Positions 50,381-58,563 are shown, numbered from the stretch's first letter. The stretch is DNA of 64,000 bases from Demequina sp. NBRC 110057 (GCF_002090175.1 NZ_BBRN01000003.1:496001-560000), one strand, 5' to 3'. Numbers and translations are program-made. The notes: generated by a model not told the origin, from the sequence alone.

Positions 50381-52012
50381 TTACGGGATGGACAGGCTGA
50401 CGGCGTCGCGCAGGAGGGCGGTCAGCCCGGTCGCGTCGTCGACGACGTCGGTGGCGAGGCCCGAACGGAGCGCCTCGTCGATGGGGGCGTCGGCGACGGC
50501 GCCGCCGCGGACGATGACACGGCGGCCGATGCCTGCCGCGAGCGCCCCCGCGGCGTCGGCATGCGGCTTGTCGCCGTAGAACCAGGTGGCGGCGGGGTCG
50601 GCCCCGGCGATGGCGAGGGCCTCACGGACGATCGCGGCATCGGGCTTGCGCACGCCGACCTCGTCCGAGCACACGTAGGCGCCGATGAGGTCGGCAAGGC
50701 CGTGGTCCCGGCACGCGTCGCGCACCGCCCGGCCGGACAGGGTGTTGGACACCACGACCACCGGCATTCCCTGGGCGCGGCACTCCTCGAACGCCTCGCG
50801 GACCCCGTCGCGCAGCACGCGCCGGCTCTTGGCGCGCCCGTAGCGGTGCATGAGGTCGGTCGCCTCGGCGGCGAGGACCGCGCGGGAGCGCTCGTCGAGG
50901 TCACGCCCGAAGTGCTCGACCCAGAACTCGTGGGGGCTGGTCTCGGCGAGCGAGTCACCCTTGGCGGCGGCGCGGCGCTCGCGGGCGGTCGCGATGGCGA
51001 GACACGCGTCGCCAGGGTCGAGCGGCGAGGCGGGGGTCGACAGCAGGAACGACAACCGCTCCCCCAGGCGCATCATCTCCTCGGGGTTCTTGTGCGACAG
51101 CGAGATGACGCCGCCGTGGTCCACCAGCAGGGCGCCACGCGGCGACGGACGGGGGGCCGATGCGGGCGCCGCGCCTCGTACGGCGCTCGCCCCCGCATCG
51201 GCCGTCTCACCCGCGGCGGGCCATGCGGCGAGCGACGCGGCGAGCGCGTCGGCGAGCCCCTCGGGGGTGTCGTACGTGGCATCGGCCGTGTGAGCCACGG
51301 CGAACGGGGGGTGGTCGGTGTGCTTGTCGCGGGTGATCAGGACCGTGCCGATGCCCGCGCGGCGCCCGGCGACCACATCGCGGTCGAGCGTGTCTCCCAC
51401 GTACCAGCAGTCCGCGGGGGCGACACCCACGCCCGCCGCGGCAAGCGTGAGGATGCCGGGGTGCGGCTTGCGCATGCCCACCTCGTCCGAATAGACCTGG
51501 ACGGCGAAGGCGTCGTACAGTCCGAGCCCCGCGAGGATGCGCCGGTGCGAGCGTCCGGAGTGGGCGTTCGAGACGATGCCGACGGGGATGCCGTGGCTCG
51601 CCGCGGTGTCGAGAAGGCGGCGCACGCCGGGACGCAGGTGGTGGTCGGTGATGAGCGTCTGCAGGGCGTCGAGCAGCTCCCCAGCCTCGGCGACGAGGAG
51701 CGCGCGGGCGTCGGCGGGGAGATCGGCGGCGAGGAAGTCGCCCACGATCTCGCGGTGACTGAGCTCGCGCGGCTCGGGCCGGCGGCTCGAGGCGTGCTTC
51801 CAATGGGTGAGCGCCGCGAGGCCGGCCTCGAGCGAGGCGCGGACGCGCTCGACGGGAAGCGTGATGAGGCCGCGCTCGAGCAGCGCCGTCACGTGCGCGG
51901 CGGCGACGTCGAGCCCCGTGGGGCGCTTGGCGGTCGTGATGATCACGCCGCCGAAGTCGAGCAGGAGGGCGCCCGGGGTGGGCAGCGGGGCCAGGGGGAG
52001 GTTCTCGGTCAC
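50381..52012 (-). CDS. Tandem HAD-like hydrolase (two HAD domains in one chain)
   Basis: 543 residues: domain 1 about 10-265, domain 2 about 290-543, with an Ala/Pro linker. Domain 1 motifs: LLLDFGGVI (Asp19), VSNA (Ser148), RKPHP (Lys182), GDTLDRD (Asp207, Asp211). Domain 2: LLVDHGGVI (Asp298), VSNT (Ser422), VRKPD (Lys456), GDKPHAD (Asp481, Asp486). In both, the second Asp of the usual D-x-D motif is Gly, so phosphatase activity may be altered. It is first gene of the ECF operon, 41 bases before ecfS, suggesting processing of the imported compound. No clear precedent for the fusion is known to me. Confidence 0.88.
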   Translation of the reverse strand: MTENLPLAPLPTPGALLLDFGGVIITTAKRPTGLDVAAAHVTALLERGLITLPVERVRASLEAGLAALTHWKHASSRRPEPRELSHREIVGDFLAADLPADARALLVAEAGELLDALQTLITDHHLRPGVRRLLDTAASHGIPVGIVSNAHSGRSHRRILAGLGLYDAFAVQVYSDEVGMRKPHPGILTLAAAGVGVAPADCWYVGDTLDRDVVAGRRAGIGTVLITRDKHTDHPPFAVAHTADATYDTPEGLADALAASLAAWPAAGETADAGASAVRGAAPASAPRPSPRGALLVDHGGVISLSHKNPEEMMRLGERLSFLLSTPASPLDPGDACLAIATARERRAAAKGDSLAETSPHEFWVEHFGRDLDERSRAVLAAEATDLMHRYGRAKSRRVLRDGVREAFEECRAQGMPVVVVSNTLSGRAVRDACRDHGLADLIGAYVCSDEVGVRKPDAAIVREALAIAGADPAATWFYGDKPHADAAGALAAGIGRRVIVRGGAVADAPIDEALRSGLATDVVDDATGLTALLRDAVSLSIP

Positions 52013-52033
52013 GTCGGCGACGGTAGCCAGAGA

Positions 52034-52094
52034 GTTCTGGAGCGTTCCAGTAGCGTTGCCTGATGTTCGCCTGCGTTCGCCCGATGTTCACCTG
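52034..52094. repeat. Six GTT(C/G) repeats phased at one DNA turn
   Basis: GTT occurs at 52035, 52045, 52055, 52065, 52075 and 52086 (within a base), each followed by C or G; four copies extend to GTTCGCC or GTTCACC-like sequence. Spacing is 10-11 bases throughout. Two outer copies form the direct repeat GATGTTC(G/A)CCTG 21 bases apart. It fills the divergent HAD-lacI promoter region. Confidence 0.6.
52037..52050. promoter_or_regulatory. LacI-type operator before the HAD-ECF operon
   Basis: CTGGAGCGTTCCAG, a CG-centred 14-bp palindrome with one non-pairing position, 25 bases upstream of the HAD gene start and facing the divergent LacI gene. Confidence 0.6.
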
Positions 52095-52103
52095 GGACTC
52101 TGA

Positions 52104-53114
52104 TTGAATCGGCTCGTGCCCACCGCCGATCGCGCCGCCCCCACCATCGTGGACGTCGCGCGCGCCGCGGGAGTGTCCAAGTCGCTCGTCTCCCTCGCCA
52201 TCAGGGGCGATGCCGGGGTCTCCGAGGCAACGAGGACAAGGATCCTGGCCGTGGCAGACGACCTCGGTTACCGCTCCAACGTGCTAGCCCGCGGCCTCGC
52301 GCGCGGGCGCACCCAGGTGATCGGCGTGCTGGTCTCGGACCTGTCCAACCCGTACCACGCCGACGTCGTCGCGGGCATCGAGTCACGCGCCGACGCCGCG
52401 GGGCTCGGTACCGTCATCGGCCACGGCCAGTCGGACGCGCGCATCCTCGCGGCGCGGCTGGATCAGATGCTCGACCTGGGCGTCGACGGCGTCATCGTCG
52501 TGTCGGCGATGCTCGACGCTGCGGCCCTCGACGCCGCCGCGGCACGGCGCCCCGTGGTCATGGTCGGTCGGCCCTTCGAGCAGCCGCGCCACGTGAGCGT
52601 GGTGCGCAACCACGACGAGCGCGGGGCGAGCCTGGCCCTCGACCACCTTCACGGCCTTGGCCACCGCCGCATCGTCCACCTCGCCTCCTCCCGACGCGCG
52701 GCGGCATCGGCCAGGCGGCACGCCTACGGCGAGGCGATGACGCGCGCCGACCTTCCCTCCACCACCCTGTGGGTCGACGAGGGCGGCGTCGCCGCGCTGT
52801 TGGCCGCCGCGGGCACGCCGGCCGGCCCCACGGCATGCTTCGCCGGCAACGACCGCACCGCGGCAACGCTCCTCCACGACGCGCTCGACGCCGAGCTAGC
52901 GGTGCCCACCGAGCTCAGCATCGTCGGCTACGACGACGCCCAGATCGCACGGCAGGTGCGCCCGGGACTCACGACCGTCGCCCAGCCCCGCGAGGCCATC
53001 GGGCGCGAGGCGGCGCGGCTCCTGCTCGCGCGCATCGACGGCGATAGCGACACCGTCGAGGTCACGCTCGAGCCCAGCCTCGCGGTGCGGGGCACCACCG
53101 CCGCCCCCTGCTAG
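52104..53114 (+). CDS. LacI family regulator of the HAD-ECF operon
   Basis: 336 residues. Helix-turn-helix TIVDVARAAGVSKSLVSLAIRGD, hinge LARGLARGRT, core VIGVLVSDLSNPYHADVVAG and LSIVGYDDAQIARQVRPGLTTV. The listed start is TTG (52104-52106). A GTG four codons later (52116) is equally possible and could be leaderless. It is divergent from the HAD-ecfS-ecfA-ecfT operon with a palindrome between, so it probably represses that operon. A LacI-type regulator would suggest a sugar-containing ligand. Confidence 0.88.
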   Translation: MNRLVPTADRAAPTIVDVARAAGVSKSLVSLAIRGDAGVSEATRTRILAVADDLGYRSNVLARGLARGRTQVIGVLVSDLSNPYHADVVAGIESRADAAGLGTVIGHGQSDARILAARLDQMLDLGVDGVIVVSAMLDAAALDAAAARRPVVMVGRPFEQPRHVSVVRNHDERGASLALDHLHGLGHRRIVHLASSRRAAASARRHAYGEAMTRADLPSTTLWVDEGGVAALLAAAGTPAGPTACFAGNDRTAATLLHDALDAELAVPTELSIVGYDDAQIARQVRPGLTTVAQPREAIGREAARLLLARIDGDSDTVEVTLEPSLAVRGTTAAPC

Positions 53115-53141
53115 TCTTGACCCTCGCGGGTCCGCCCGCAT

Positions 53142-53214
53142 GCCCCCGTAGCTCAGCGGATAGAGCGCCGGTTTCCGGTACCGAAGGTCGCAGGTTCGAT
53201 TCCTGTCGGGGGCG
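53142..53214 (+). tRNA. tRNA-Arg, anticodon CCG
   Basis: 73-base cloverleaf: acceptor GCCCCCG pairs CGGGGGC with discriminator G; D stem GCTC/GAGC; anticodon stem CCGGT/ACCGA with loop TTCCGGT giving anticodon CCG (reads CGG); T arm GCAGG-TTCGATT-CCTGT. The first pair of the anticodon stem is a C-A mismatch. CCA is not encoded. Confidence 0.96.
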
Positions 53215-53234
53215 CGTCGTATGCTCGCGACACA

Positions 53235-53277
53235 AGAGCCGCAGGGCAGGCTGAAAGGCCTGGACTCCTGCGGCTTT
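53235..53277 (+). terminator. Terminator downstream of tRNA-Arg
   Basis: Outer 9-bp stem (53237-53245 with 53267-53275) around an inner 5-bp hairpin (53247-53251 with 53258-53262), followed by TTTGTC. It lies 20 bases after the tRNA. Confidence 0.75.
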
Positions 53278-53313
53278 GTCGTCTCCGCGACGACCACCTG
53301 GGAGGATCGCCTC

Positions 53314-53631
53314 ATGGATACCCTGCGCGACCCGATGGACGACCTCGACGGGCCCGCCCCCGTGATGCCCCCGCGAGACGAGCTGCGGCGGCCGCGGTGG
53401 GCGCTCGTGTCCCTCATCGTCGGCATCCTCGGCATCGCCCTGGGGTTCGTCCCCTACCTCGGCATCCTGCTGGGGGCCGTCGCCGCCGTGCTCGGCCACG
53501 GCGCGTTGCGCCTCATCGACCGCCACCCTCACACCTTGCCCGGGCGCGGCATGGCGCTCACGGGCACGGTGCTGGGCTACGCGGCGCTCGCCTTCGGGGT
53601 CGCGTGGCTCCTGGTGCTCATGCAGTTCTGA
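53314..53631 (+). CDS. Small two-helix membrane protein (DUF4190-like)
   Basis: 105 residues from ATG 53314, with GGGAGGA well placed. An acidic, Pro-containing N-terminus (about 30 residues) is followed by a helix VSLIVGILGIALGFVPYLGILLGAVAAVLG (in two parts) and a second near the C-terminus (LTGTVLGYAALAFGVAWLL), with a GRGMALTG turn typical of this family. Function unknown. Confidence 0.8.
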   Translation: MDTLRDPMDDLDGPAPVMPPRDELRRPRWALVSLIVGILGIALGFVPYLGILLGAVAAVLGHGALRLIDRHPHTLPGRGMALTGTVLGYAALAFGVAWLLVLMQF

Positions 53632-53638
53632 GCGCGGC

Positions 53639-54688
53639 TCAGCCCTTCAGCGTCGCCGTGTCGATCACGAACCGGTAGCGCACGTCGGACTTCAACACCC
53701 GCTCCCACGCGTCGTTGACCTGGTCGGCGCGGATGACTTCGACCTCGGGGACGATCCCGTGCTCGGCGCAGAACTCGAGCATCTGCTGGGTCTCGGCGAT
53801 GCCGCCGATGGTGGACCCGGAGAAGGAGCGCTGGTTGGTGAACAGCGTGAACACGGACATCGCGGCGGGCTCGGGCGGGGCGCCCACGTTCGCCATTGTT
53901 CCCGCGAAGTCGAGCAGGCCAAGGTAGGCGTCGACGTCGAGCGGCGCCGAGACGGTGTTGATGATGAGGTCGAAGGACCGCGCCAGCTCATCGAAGACGG
54001 CCGGGTCGCTCGTCGCGTGGTGAGCGACGGCGCCGAAGGCCAGCGCATCGGCCCGCTTGGAGGACGTCTGGGACAACACTGTGACCTCGGCACCCATCGC
54101 GACGGCGAGCTTCACCGCCATGTGCCCCAGCCCGCCCATGCCGACCACCGCGACGCGGGTGCCGGGACCCGCTCCCCAGCGGCGCAGCGGCGAGTAGGTG
54201 GTGATGCCTGCGCACAGCAGGGGCGCGACCTTCTCGAACGGGAGCGCGTCGGGAAGCGACAGCACGAAGTGCTCGTCGACCACGATCGCGGAGGTGTAGC
54301 CACCCTGCGTGACGGTGCCGTCGGCGTCGCGGGCGCCGTAGGTGTCGGTGAAGCCCTTGTCGCAGTACTGCTCGCGGCCGGCGCGGCAGTTCGCGCACTC
54401 GCGGCACGACCCCACCATGCATCCGACGCCCACGCGCTGGCCCACCTCGAAGCGGTCGACCTCGGCGCCCACCTCGGCCACCACGCCGGCGATCTCGTGT
54501 CCCACGGCGAGCGGGTACGTCTGGGCACCCCAGTCTCCGCGGACGGTGTGGATGTCGGAGTGGCAGATGCCCGCCCACACGATGTCGATCCGGACGTCGC
54601 GCGGCCCCACCTCGCGGCGCTCGACGGTGCCGGCCTCCAGGGGGCCGTCGGGGGTGCGGGCAACGATGGCGGCGACGGTGCTGGTCAT
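53639..54688 (-). CDS. Zinc-dependent NAD(P) alcohol dehydrogenase (cinnamyl-alcohol type)
   Basis: 349 residues of the medium-chain family. Catalytic zinc ligands in GICHSDIH and GHEIAG; structural zinc cysteines in GSCRECANCRAGREQYC; cofactor loop VVGMGGLGHMAVKLA near 180. It matches the YahK/AdhC group of broad aldehyde reductases. It starts 9 bases after the efflux pump stop, so the two are likely co-transcribed, perhaps for aldehyde or toxin defence. Confidence 0.93.
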   Translation of the reverse strand: MTSTVAAIVARTPDGPLEAGTVERREVGPRDVRIDIVWAGICHSDIHTVRGDWGAQTYPLAVGHEIAGVVAEVGAEVDRFEVGQRVGVGCMVGSCRECANCRAGREQYCDKGFTDTYGARDADGTVTQGGYTSAIVVDEHFVLSLPDALPFEKVAPLLCAGITTYSPLRRWGAGPGTRVAVVGMGGLGHMAVKLAVAMGAEVTVLSQTSSKRADALAFGAVAHHATSDPAVFDELARSFDLIINTVSAPLDVDAYLGLLDFAGTMANVGAPPEPAAMSVFTLFTNQRSFSGSTIGGIAETQQMLEFCAEHGIVPEVEVIRADQVNDAWERVLKSDVRYRFVIDTATLKG

Positions 54689-54697
54689 GGCGCCATC

Positions 54698-55972
54698 CTA
54701 GGAGGCGGCCGATGCCGCGGCGGCCCCCGTACCCGTCGCGCGCGCCGTGCGCCCCAGCGCGATCAGCACCACGGCGGCGAGCGCGCAACACACGAGCATG
54801 GCGCCGCCCACGACGGTGGGGGTCGCCGCGCCGACGGCGCCCACGAGGGGCGCCGCGGCGGACCCCGCCACCATGCGCGTGGCGCCCATGAGCGACGCTG
54901 CTGAACCCGCCCGGTCGCGGTGGTCGTGAAGCGCGACCTCCTGGAGCGCGGGGTTGACGAACCCGAACGCCGTCGTGAAGACGAACAGGGGCACGATGAA
55001 CAGCCACACCCGCCCGTCGCCGGCGAACGGCCCCAGCGCGGTCGCGACGGCCGCCGCGCCGAGGAGGGCGCTCGCGCCGATCACCACCACGCGCACGGGG
55101 GCCACGCGACCCGCGACCCGCGCGCTCACCTGGGCGCCAGCGATCATGAACAGCCCGTGCCCTCCGAAGATGACGGCGTAGGTCGCCTCACTGAGCCCGA
55201 AGTGCTCGAGAAAGAGGAAGGCCGAGCTCGCCATGTAGGACATCATCGCGGCGAAGACGAGGGCGCCGCCGGCGACCGCGAGCAGGTAGCGACGGTCGGC
55301 GAGCAGCGGCGCGTACAGCCGCGGGCGGTCCGCGGGTCCCGGAGCCGCCGCAGCGGCGCCACGCAGCCGACGGGGGCTCAGCGCCCACGCGGTGAGCGCG
55401 AGCAGCCCGACCCCCACGCCCGCAAGGATCCAGAACATTCCGCGCCACGGCATGACCGCCAGGAGCCACGCCCCGAGGGACGGCGCGAGCACCACGAAGG
55501 TGCCGTTGACAAGTTGAAGGTGGGCGAGGGCCCTGACCATGCGCGGGCCCTCGGTCGCGTCACGCACCATAGCGATGGTGAGCACCGCCGCGGAGGCGGC
55601 GCCGAGGCCCTGGGCGAACCGTGCGCCGATCAGCACGCCGGCGGTGGGAGCGACGGCACACGCGACCGAGGCGGCGAGGTACACGGCGAGCGCCACGAGC
55701 ATCGGCCGGAACCGCCCCACTCTGTCTGACCAGGGGCCGGTGAGGAGCTGGCCGAGCGCCATGCCGACGAAGGCGGCGGTGAGCGTGGCCTGGATGGCCG
55801 ATGCCGAGGTGTCCAGGTCGGCAACGATGGTGGGGAACGCGGGAAGGTAGAGGTCCATCGTGAGCGGCCAGATGGCCTGCACGAGCCCCAGGACGAGGAA
55901 GGTCAGCGCCGTCAGGCGCACGGGCGCGGCGACGGCCGCGGGTCTGTCGGTGGGCACGGGGTGCCGCTCCAT
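54698..55972 (-). CDS. Bcr/CflA-type MFS efflux transporter
   Basis: 424 residues with twelve predicted helices. MFS loop 2-3 motif LLTGPWSDRVGRFRPML, N-terminal MDLYLPAFPTIVADL typical of the Bcr/CflA drug-efflux group, and RFAQGLGAASAAVLTIAMVRD in helix 4-5. The C-terminal tail is Ala-rich. A perfect 14-bp palindrome lies 46 bases upstream of the start. Substrate unknown. Confidence 0.92.
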   Translation of the reverse strand: MERHPVPTDRPAAVAAPVRLTALTFLVLGLVQAIWPLTMDLYLPAFPTIVADLDTSASAIQATLTAAFVGMALGQLLTGPWSDRVGRFRPMLVALAVYLAASVACAVAPTAGVLIGARFAQGLGAASAAVLTIAMVRDATEGPRMVRALAHLQLVNGTFVVLAPSLGAWLLAVMPWRGMFWILAGVGVGLLALTAWALSPRRLRGAAAAAPGPADRPRLYAPLLADRRYLLAVAGGALVFAAMMSYMASSAFLFLEHFGLSEATYAVIFGGHGLFMIAGAQVSARVAGRVAPVRVVVIGASALLGAAAVATALGPFAGDGRVWLFIVPLFVFTTAFGFVNPALQEVALHDHRDRAGSAASLMGATRMVAGSAAAPLVGAVGAATPTVVGGAMLVCCALAAVVLIALGRTARATGTGAAAASAAS

Positions 55973-56017
55973 CCGGCCGCCGGTGGGCGAGGGTGCGGCC
56001 GCCTCTCACGCTAGAAC

Positions 56018-56031
56018 GGAAAGGCCTTTCC
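56018..56031. promoter_or_regulatory. Perfect palindrome upstream of the efflux pump
   Basis: GGAAAGGCCTTTCC, a perfect contiguous 14-bp palindrome just upstream of a TAGCGT -10-like box (minus strand, 56013-56008). It has no loop, so it is more likely a protein-binding site than a terminator. Confidence 0.55.
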
Positions 56032-56042
56032 CGCTAGGGGGG

Positions 56043-56291
56043 TCAGCGGCGCGCGAGGAGCCGCGGCACGATCGCCACGAGGGCAAGCCCCACCGCGACC
56101 TCCGCGACGGCGAAGGCCTGGGTGCCCGCCGCGTCCCCGACCACGCGTCTCACCGAGCGCCGCCACAGGGCGCGGGGCGCTCCCCACTCCTTCTCGCGCT
56201 GACCGGGCACGGCGAGGCCCACCACGCCATCGGTCAGGAGGGCGAGGCCTGCGGTGCGCGAGGCGCTCGTGATCAGACGCTGTCGGGCCAT
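56043..56291 (-). CDS. Small hydrophobic protein, unknown function
   Basis: 82 residues from ATG 56289-56291. Two hydrophobic stretches (TAGLALLTDGVVGLAVPG and AFAVAEVAVGLALVAIVPRLL) separated by a basic, Arg/Trp-rich segment suggest a two-helix membrane protein. It starts 4 bases after the aldo/keto reductase stop, so it is probably in one operon with it. No family recognised. Confidence 0.6.
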   Translation of the reverse strand: MARQRLITSASRTAGLALLTDGVVGLAVPGQREKEWGAPRALWRRSVRRVVGDAAGTQAFAVAEVAVGLALVAIVPRLLARR

Positions 56292-56295
56292 GCGG

Positions 56296-57165
56296 TCAGT
56301 CTCCCAGCACTGGCGCCAGGAGCGCCAGGTCATCTTCGGTCAGCGCGAACTCCGCGGCGGCGGCCGAGTCGAGGATGGAACTGGGACGCGAGGCGCCGGG
56401 GATCGGGATCACCACGTCCGCGAGCGCGAGCTCCCACGCGAGGACCACCTGCTGCGCGGAGACGCCCCTGGCATCGGCCACCTGCTGGAACGGGGCGAAG
56501 CGGGTGCCCACGTCGCCCGCGCGGCCAATCCCGCCCAGGGGGCTCCAGGGCAGGAACGCGATCCCCATCTCAACGCATACCTCGAGCTCGGGGTACGAGC
56601 TGACGAAGGCGGGCGAGAACTGGTTCTGCACGCTCGCGAGCCGGCCGCCGAGCACGTCGTTGGCCTCCCGAATCTGGTCGGGGTTCGCGTTCGAGATGCC
56701 TGCCTGGCGGATCACGCCCTCGTCGAGCAGCTCCGCGAAGGCGCCGACGGAGTCCGCGTACGGCACGCGCGGGTCGGGGCGGTGGAACTGCAGCAGGCCG
56801 ATGCTGTCGACGCCCATGCGCAGGGCCGACGCCTTGGCCGCCTGCTTGAGGTACGCGGGGTCGCCGTTCTGGTACCAGGTGCCGTCGCCCGGGCGCAGGG
56901 TGCCTGCCTTGGTGGCGACGAGGACGTCGTCGGTGTCGCCGGGGTACGCGGCGACGGCGCGCGAGATCAGCTGCTCGTTGTGCCCGGTCTCGCCCGGGTT
57001 CAGGAGGTAGGCGTCGGCGGTGTCGATGAGCGTCACTCCCGCGTCGAGCGCCGCGTGGATCGTGGCGATCGAGCGGGCCTCGTCGGGCCTGCCCTCGATC
57101 GACATGGGCATGCCGCCCAGCCCGATCGCGCTCACGCTCGCGGTGCCGATCCTGCGCTGGTCCAT
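56296..57165 (-). CDS. Aldo/keto reductase
   Basis: 289 residues from ATG 57163-57165, which follows GAGGAGAGG. The catalytic tetrad of the family is in place: Asp48 and Tyr53 (IDTADAY), Lys86 (VATKAG) and His128 (QFHRPD). The C-terminal IPIPGASRPSSI binds the NADP(H) phosphate. It reduces aldehydes or ketones to alcohols in the cytoplasm; substrate unknown. A small membrane protein gene follows directly. Confidence 0.92.
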   Translation of the reverse strand: MDQRRIGTASVSAIGLGGMPMSIEGRPDEARSIATIHAALDAGVTLIDTADAYLLNPGETGHNEQLISRAVAAYPGDTDDVLVATKAGTLRPGDGTWYQNGDPAYLKQAAKASALRMGVDSIGLLQFHRPDPRVPYADSVGAFAELLDEGVIRQAGISNANPDQIREANDVLGGRLASVQNQFSPAFVSSYPELEVCVEMGIAFLPWSPLGGIGRAGDVGTRFAPFQQVADARGVSAQQVVLAWELALADVVIPIPGASRPSSILDSAAAAEFALTEDDLALLAPVLGD

Positions 57166-57243
57166 GCCTCTCCTCACGTCCGGGGTGTCCCCTCGAACGT
57201 AGCGGGCACGGCGCGAGGCCTCAAATACCGGCCCCGCGTGGCC

Positions 57244-57606
57244 TCAGGCGGAGGGCGACGCGGAGGGGCTCGGCGACGGCGCGACGTCCCCCACGAGGGC
57301 GGGCTCGCCCGCGGTGCCGTCCACGACGGCGACCTCGCAGCCGCCGTACGTGGCGTCCTCGAACTCCCACGAGACGGACACCACACCGTCGGCATCGGGC
57401 CCCTCGACGTCGCCGCGCGAGATCGCGGGGAGGTCCTCGTCGATGGCGAGACGCTCGCACGCCTCGATGCCGGCCTTCTGCTCGTCGGAGACGCCCGCGC
57501 CGGCGATCCACCAGATCACGGCGCCGACGATGACGATGAGGGCGACGGCTCCTGCCGCGGCCACGGGCGCCCAACTGCGGGGGGCCTCGGACGGGGTCTC
57601 GCTCAT
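57244..57606 (-). CDS. Small single-span membrane protein, unknown function
   Basis: 120 residues from ATG 57604-57606. One transmembrane helix (about 14-36, VAAAGAVALIVIVGAVIWWIAG) with a short cytoplasmic N-terminus; the outside part is acidic with two cysteines (IEACERLA and YGGCEVAV) and a Ser/Pro tail. TATCCT lies 8 bases before the ATG, a leaderless layout. It resembles small actinobacterial extracytoplasmic domains of no known function. Confidence 0.65.
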   Translation of the reverse strand: MSETPSEAPRSWAPVAAAGAVALIVIVGAVIWWIAGAGVSDEQKAGIEACERLAIDEDLPAISRGDVEGPDADGVVSVSWEFEDATYGGCEVAVVDGTAGEPALVGDVAPSPSPSASPSA

Positions 57607-57666
57607 GGCCACCAAGGATAGGCGCGCCAACGAGCGGGCCAGCGCACGCGTCCCTACGATGTCCCC

Positions 57667-58563
57667 ATGGCCGAGACCGACGACCTGCGCTACATGCCGC
57701 GGCTCGGGCTCGCGCTGGGCGGGGGCGGCGCGCTGGGCGCCGCGCACGTGGGCGTGCTCCAGGTACTTCACGAGCGCGGCATCGTCCCCTCCATCATCAC
57801 CGGCACGTCGGCAGGGTCGATCGCCGGCGGCGCGTACGCGCTCGGGATCGACCCCTACGACCTCGCCGACCGCGTGCTGCACTGGTCCTGGACGACGTTT
57901 GGCCGCTGGACGCCGCGTCCCGGCCTCGGCGTCCTGACGGCCGATGCCCTCATCGAGGGCCTCGAGAAGGTCACCGGGGGCGACCCCCAGATCGAGGACC
58001 TTCCCACCCGCTTCGCCGCGGTCGCCACGGACGTCAATACGCGTGCGGCGGTGGTCCTCGACCACGGCTCACTCTCGCTCGCGGTCGCCGCCTCGATCGC
58101 GGTGCCGGGAGTGTTTCGGCCCGTGCAGCATCAGGGCCGCCACCTCCTCGACGGCGGGCTCGTGCAAAACCTGCCGCTTGAGGCGTGCTTCGGGCTGGGA
58201 GCGGAGCACGTCATCGGCGTGCGCATCCAGCCCGAGTGGGATTTCCGCGGTTTTGAGTCGTCGGTCAGCGTCCACGAGTGGGAGATCCGCTCGGACGTCA
58301 CCGTCATCGAGCCTCGCCTCGTGGGCCACACCGCCTGGGACGTGCGCGACCTGTCGACCCTCGTCCAACTGGGACGGGAGGCCGCCGAGGCGGAGTTCGA
58401 GGACTACCCGATCATCAACGAGCCGCCGGCCCACCCGACGGCGGAGGACCACCACATCGGCCGCATCATCGCGCCGGAGCCTCCACCGGCGGCGCCAGGA
58501 ACGGAAGCCGAGGGAGAGCCTCAGCGACCGCACGGCATCGCAGGCTTCCTGCATCGACGTTGA
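57667..58563 (+). CDS. Patatin-like phospholipase
   Basis: 298 residues. Oxyanion loop GGGGALGAAHVG near 18-29, nucleophile Ser48 in GTSAG, and the catalytic Asp162 in LDGG. This Ser-Asp dyad gives lipid acyl hydrolase activity in the RssA/YlbK-like bacterial group. TACGAT lies 6 bases before the ATG (probably leaderless). The last 33 codons overlap the 3' end of the convergent ald gene by 98 bases, so the disordered Pro/Glu tail is constrained by two reading frames. Confidence 0.92.
   Translation: MAETDDLRYMPRLGLALGGGGALGAAHVGVLQVLHERGIVPSIITGTSAGSIAGGAYALGIDPYDLADRVLHWSWTTFGRWTPRPGLGVLTADALIEGLEKVTGGDPQIEDLPTRFAAVATDVNTRAAVVLDHGSLSLAVAASIAVPGVFRPVQHQGRHLLDGGLVQNLPLEACFGLGAEHVIGVRIQPEWDFRGFESSVSVHEWEIRSDVTVIEPRLVGHTAWDVRDLSTLVQLGREAAEAEFEDYPIINEPPAHPTAEDHHIGRIIAPEPPPAAPGTEAEGEPQRPHGIAGFLHRR

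Noticed and set aside
52034-52094. Possible CRISPR-like array
   Set aside because: Repeats are only 4-12 bases with 10-11 base period; there are no spacers of 30 bases or more and no cas genes.
53142-53214. tRNA-Arg as an integration site for a mobile element
   Set aside because: No integrase, no direct repeat of the tRNA 3' end and no phage-like genes were seen nearby; flanking genes look chromosomal.
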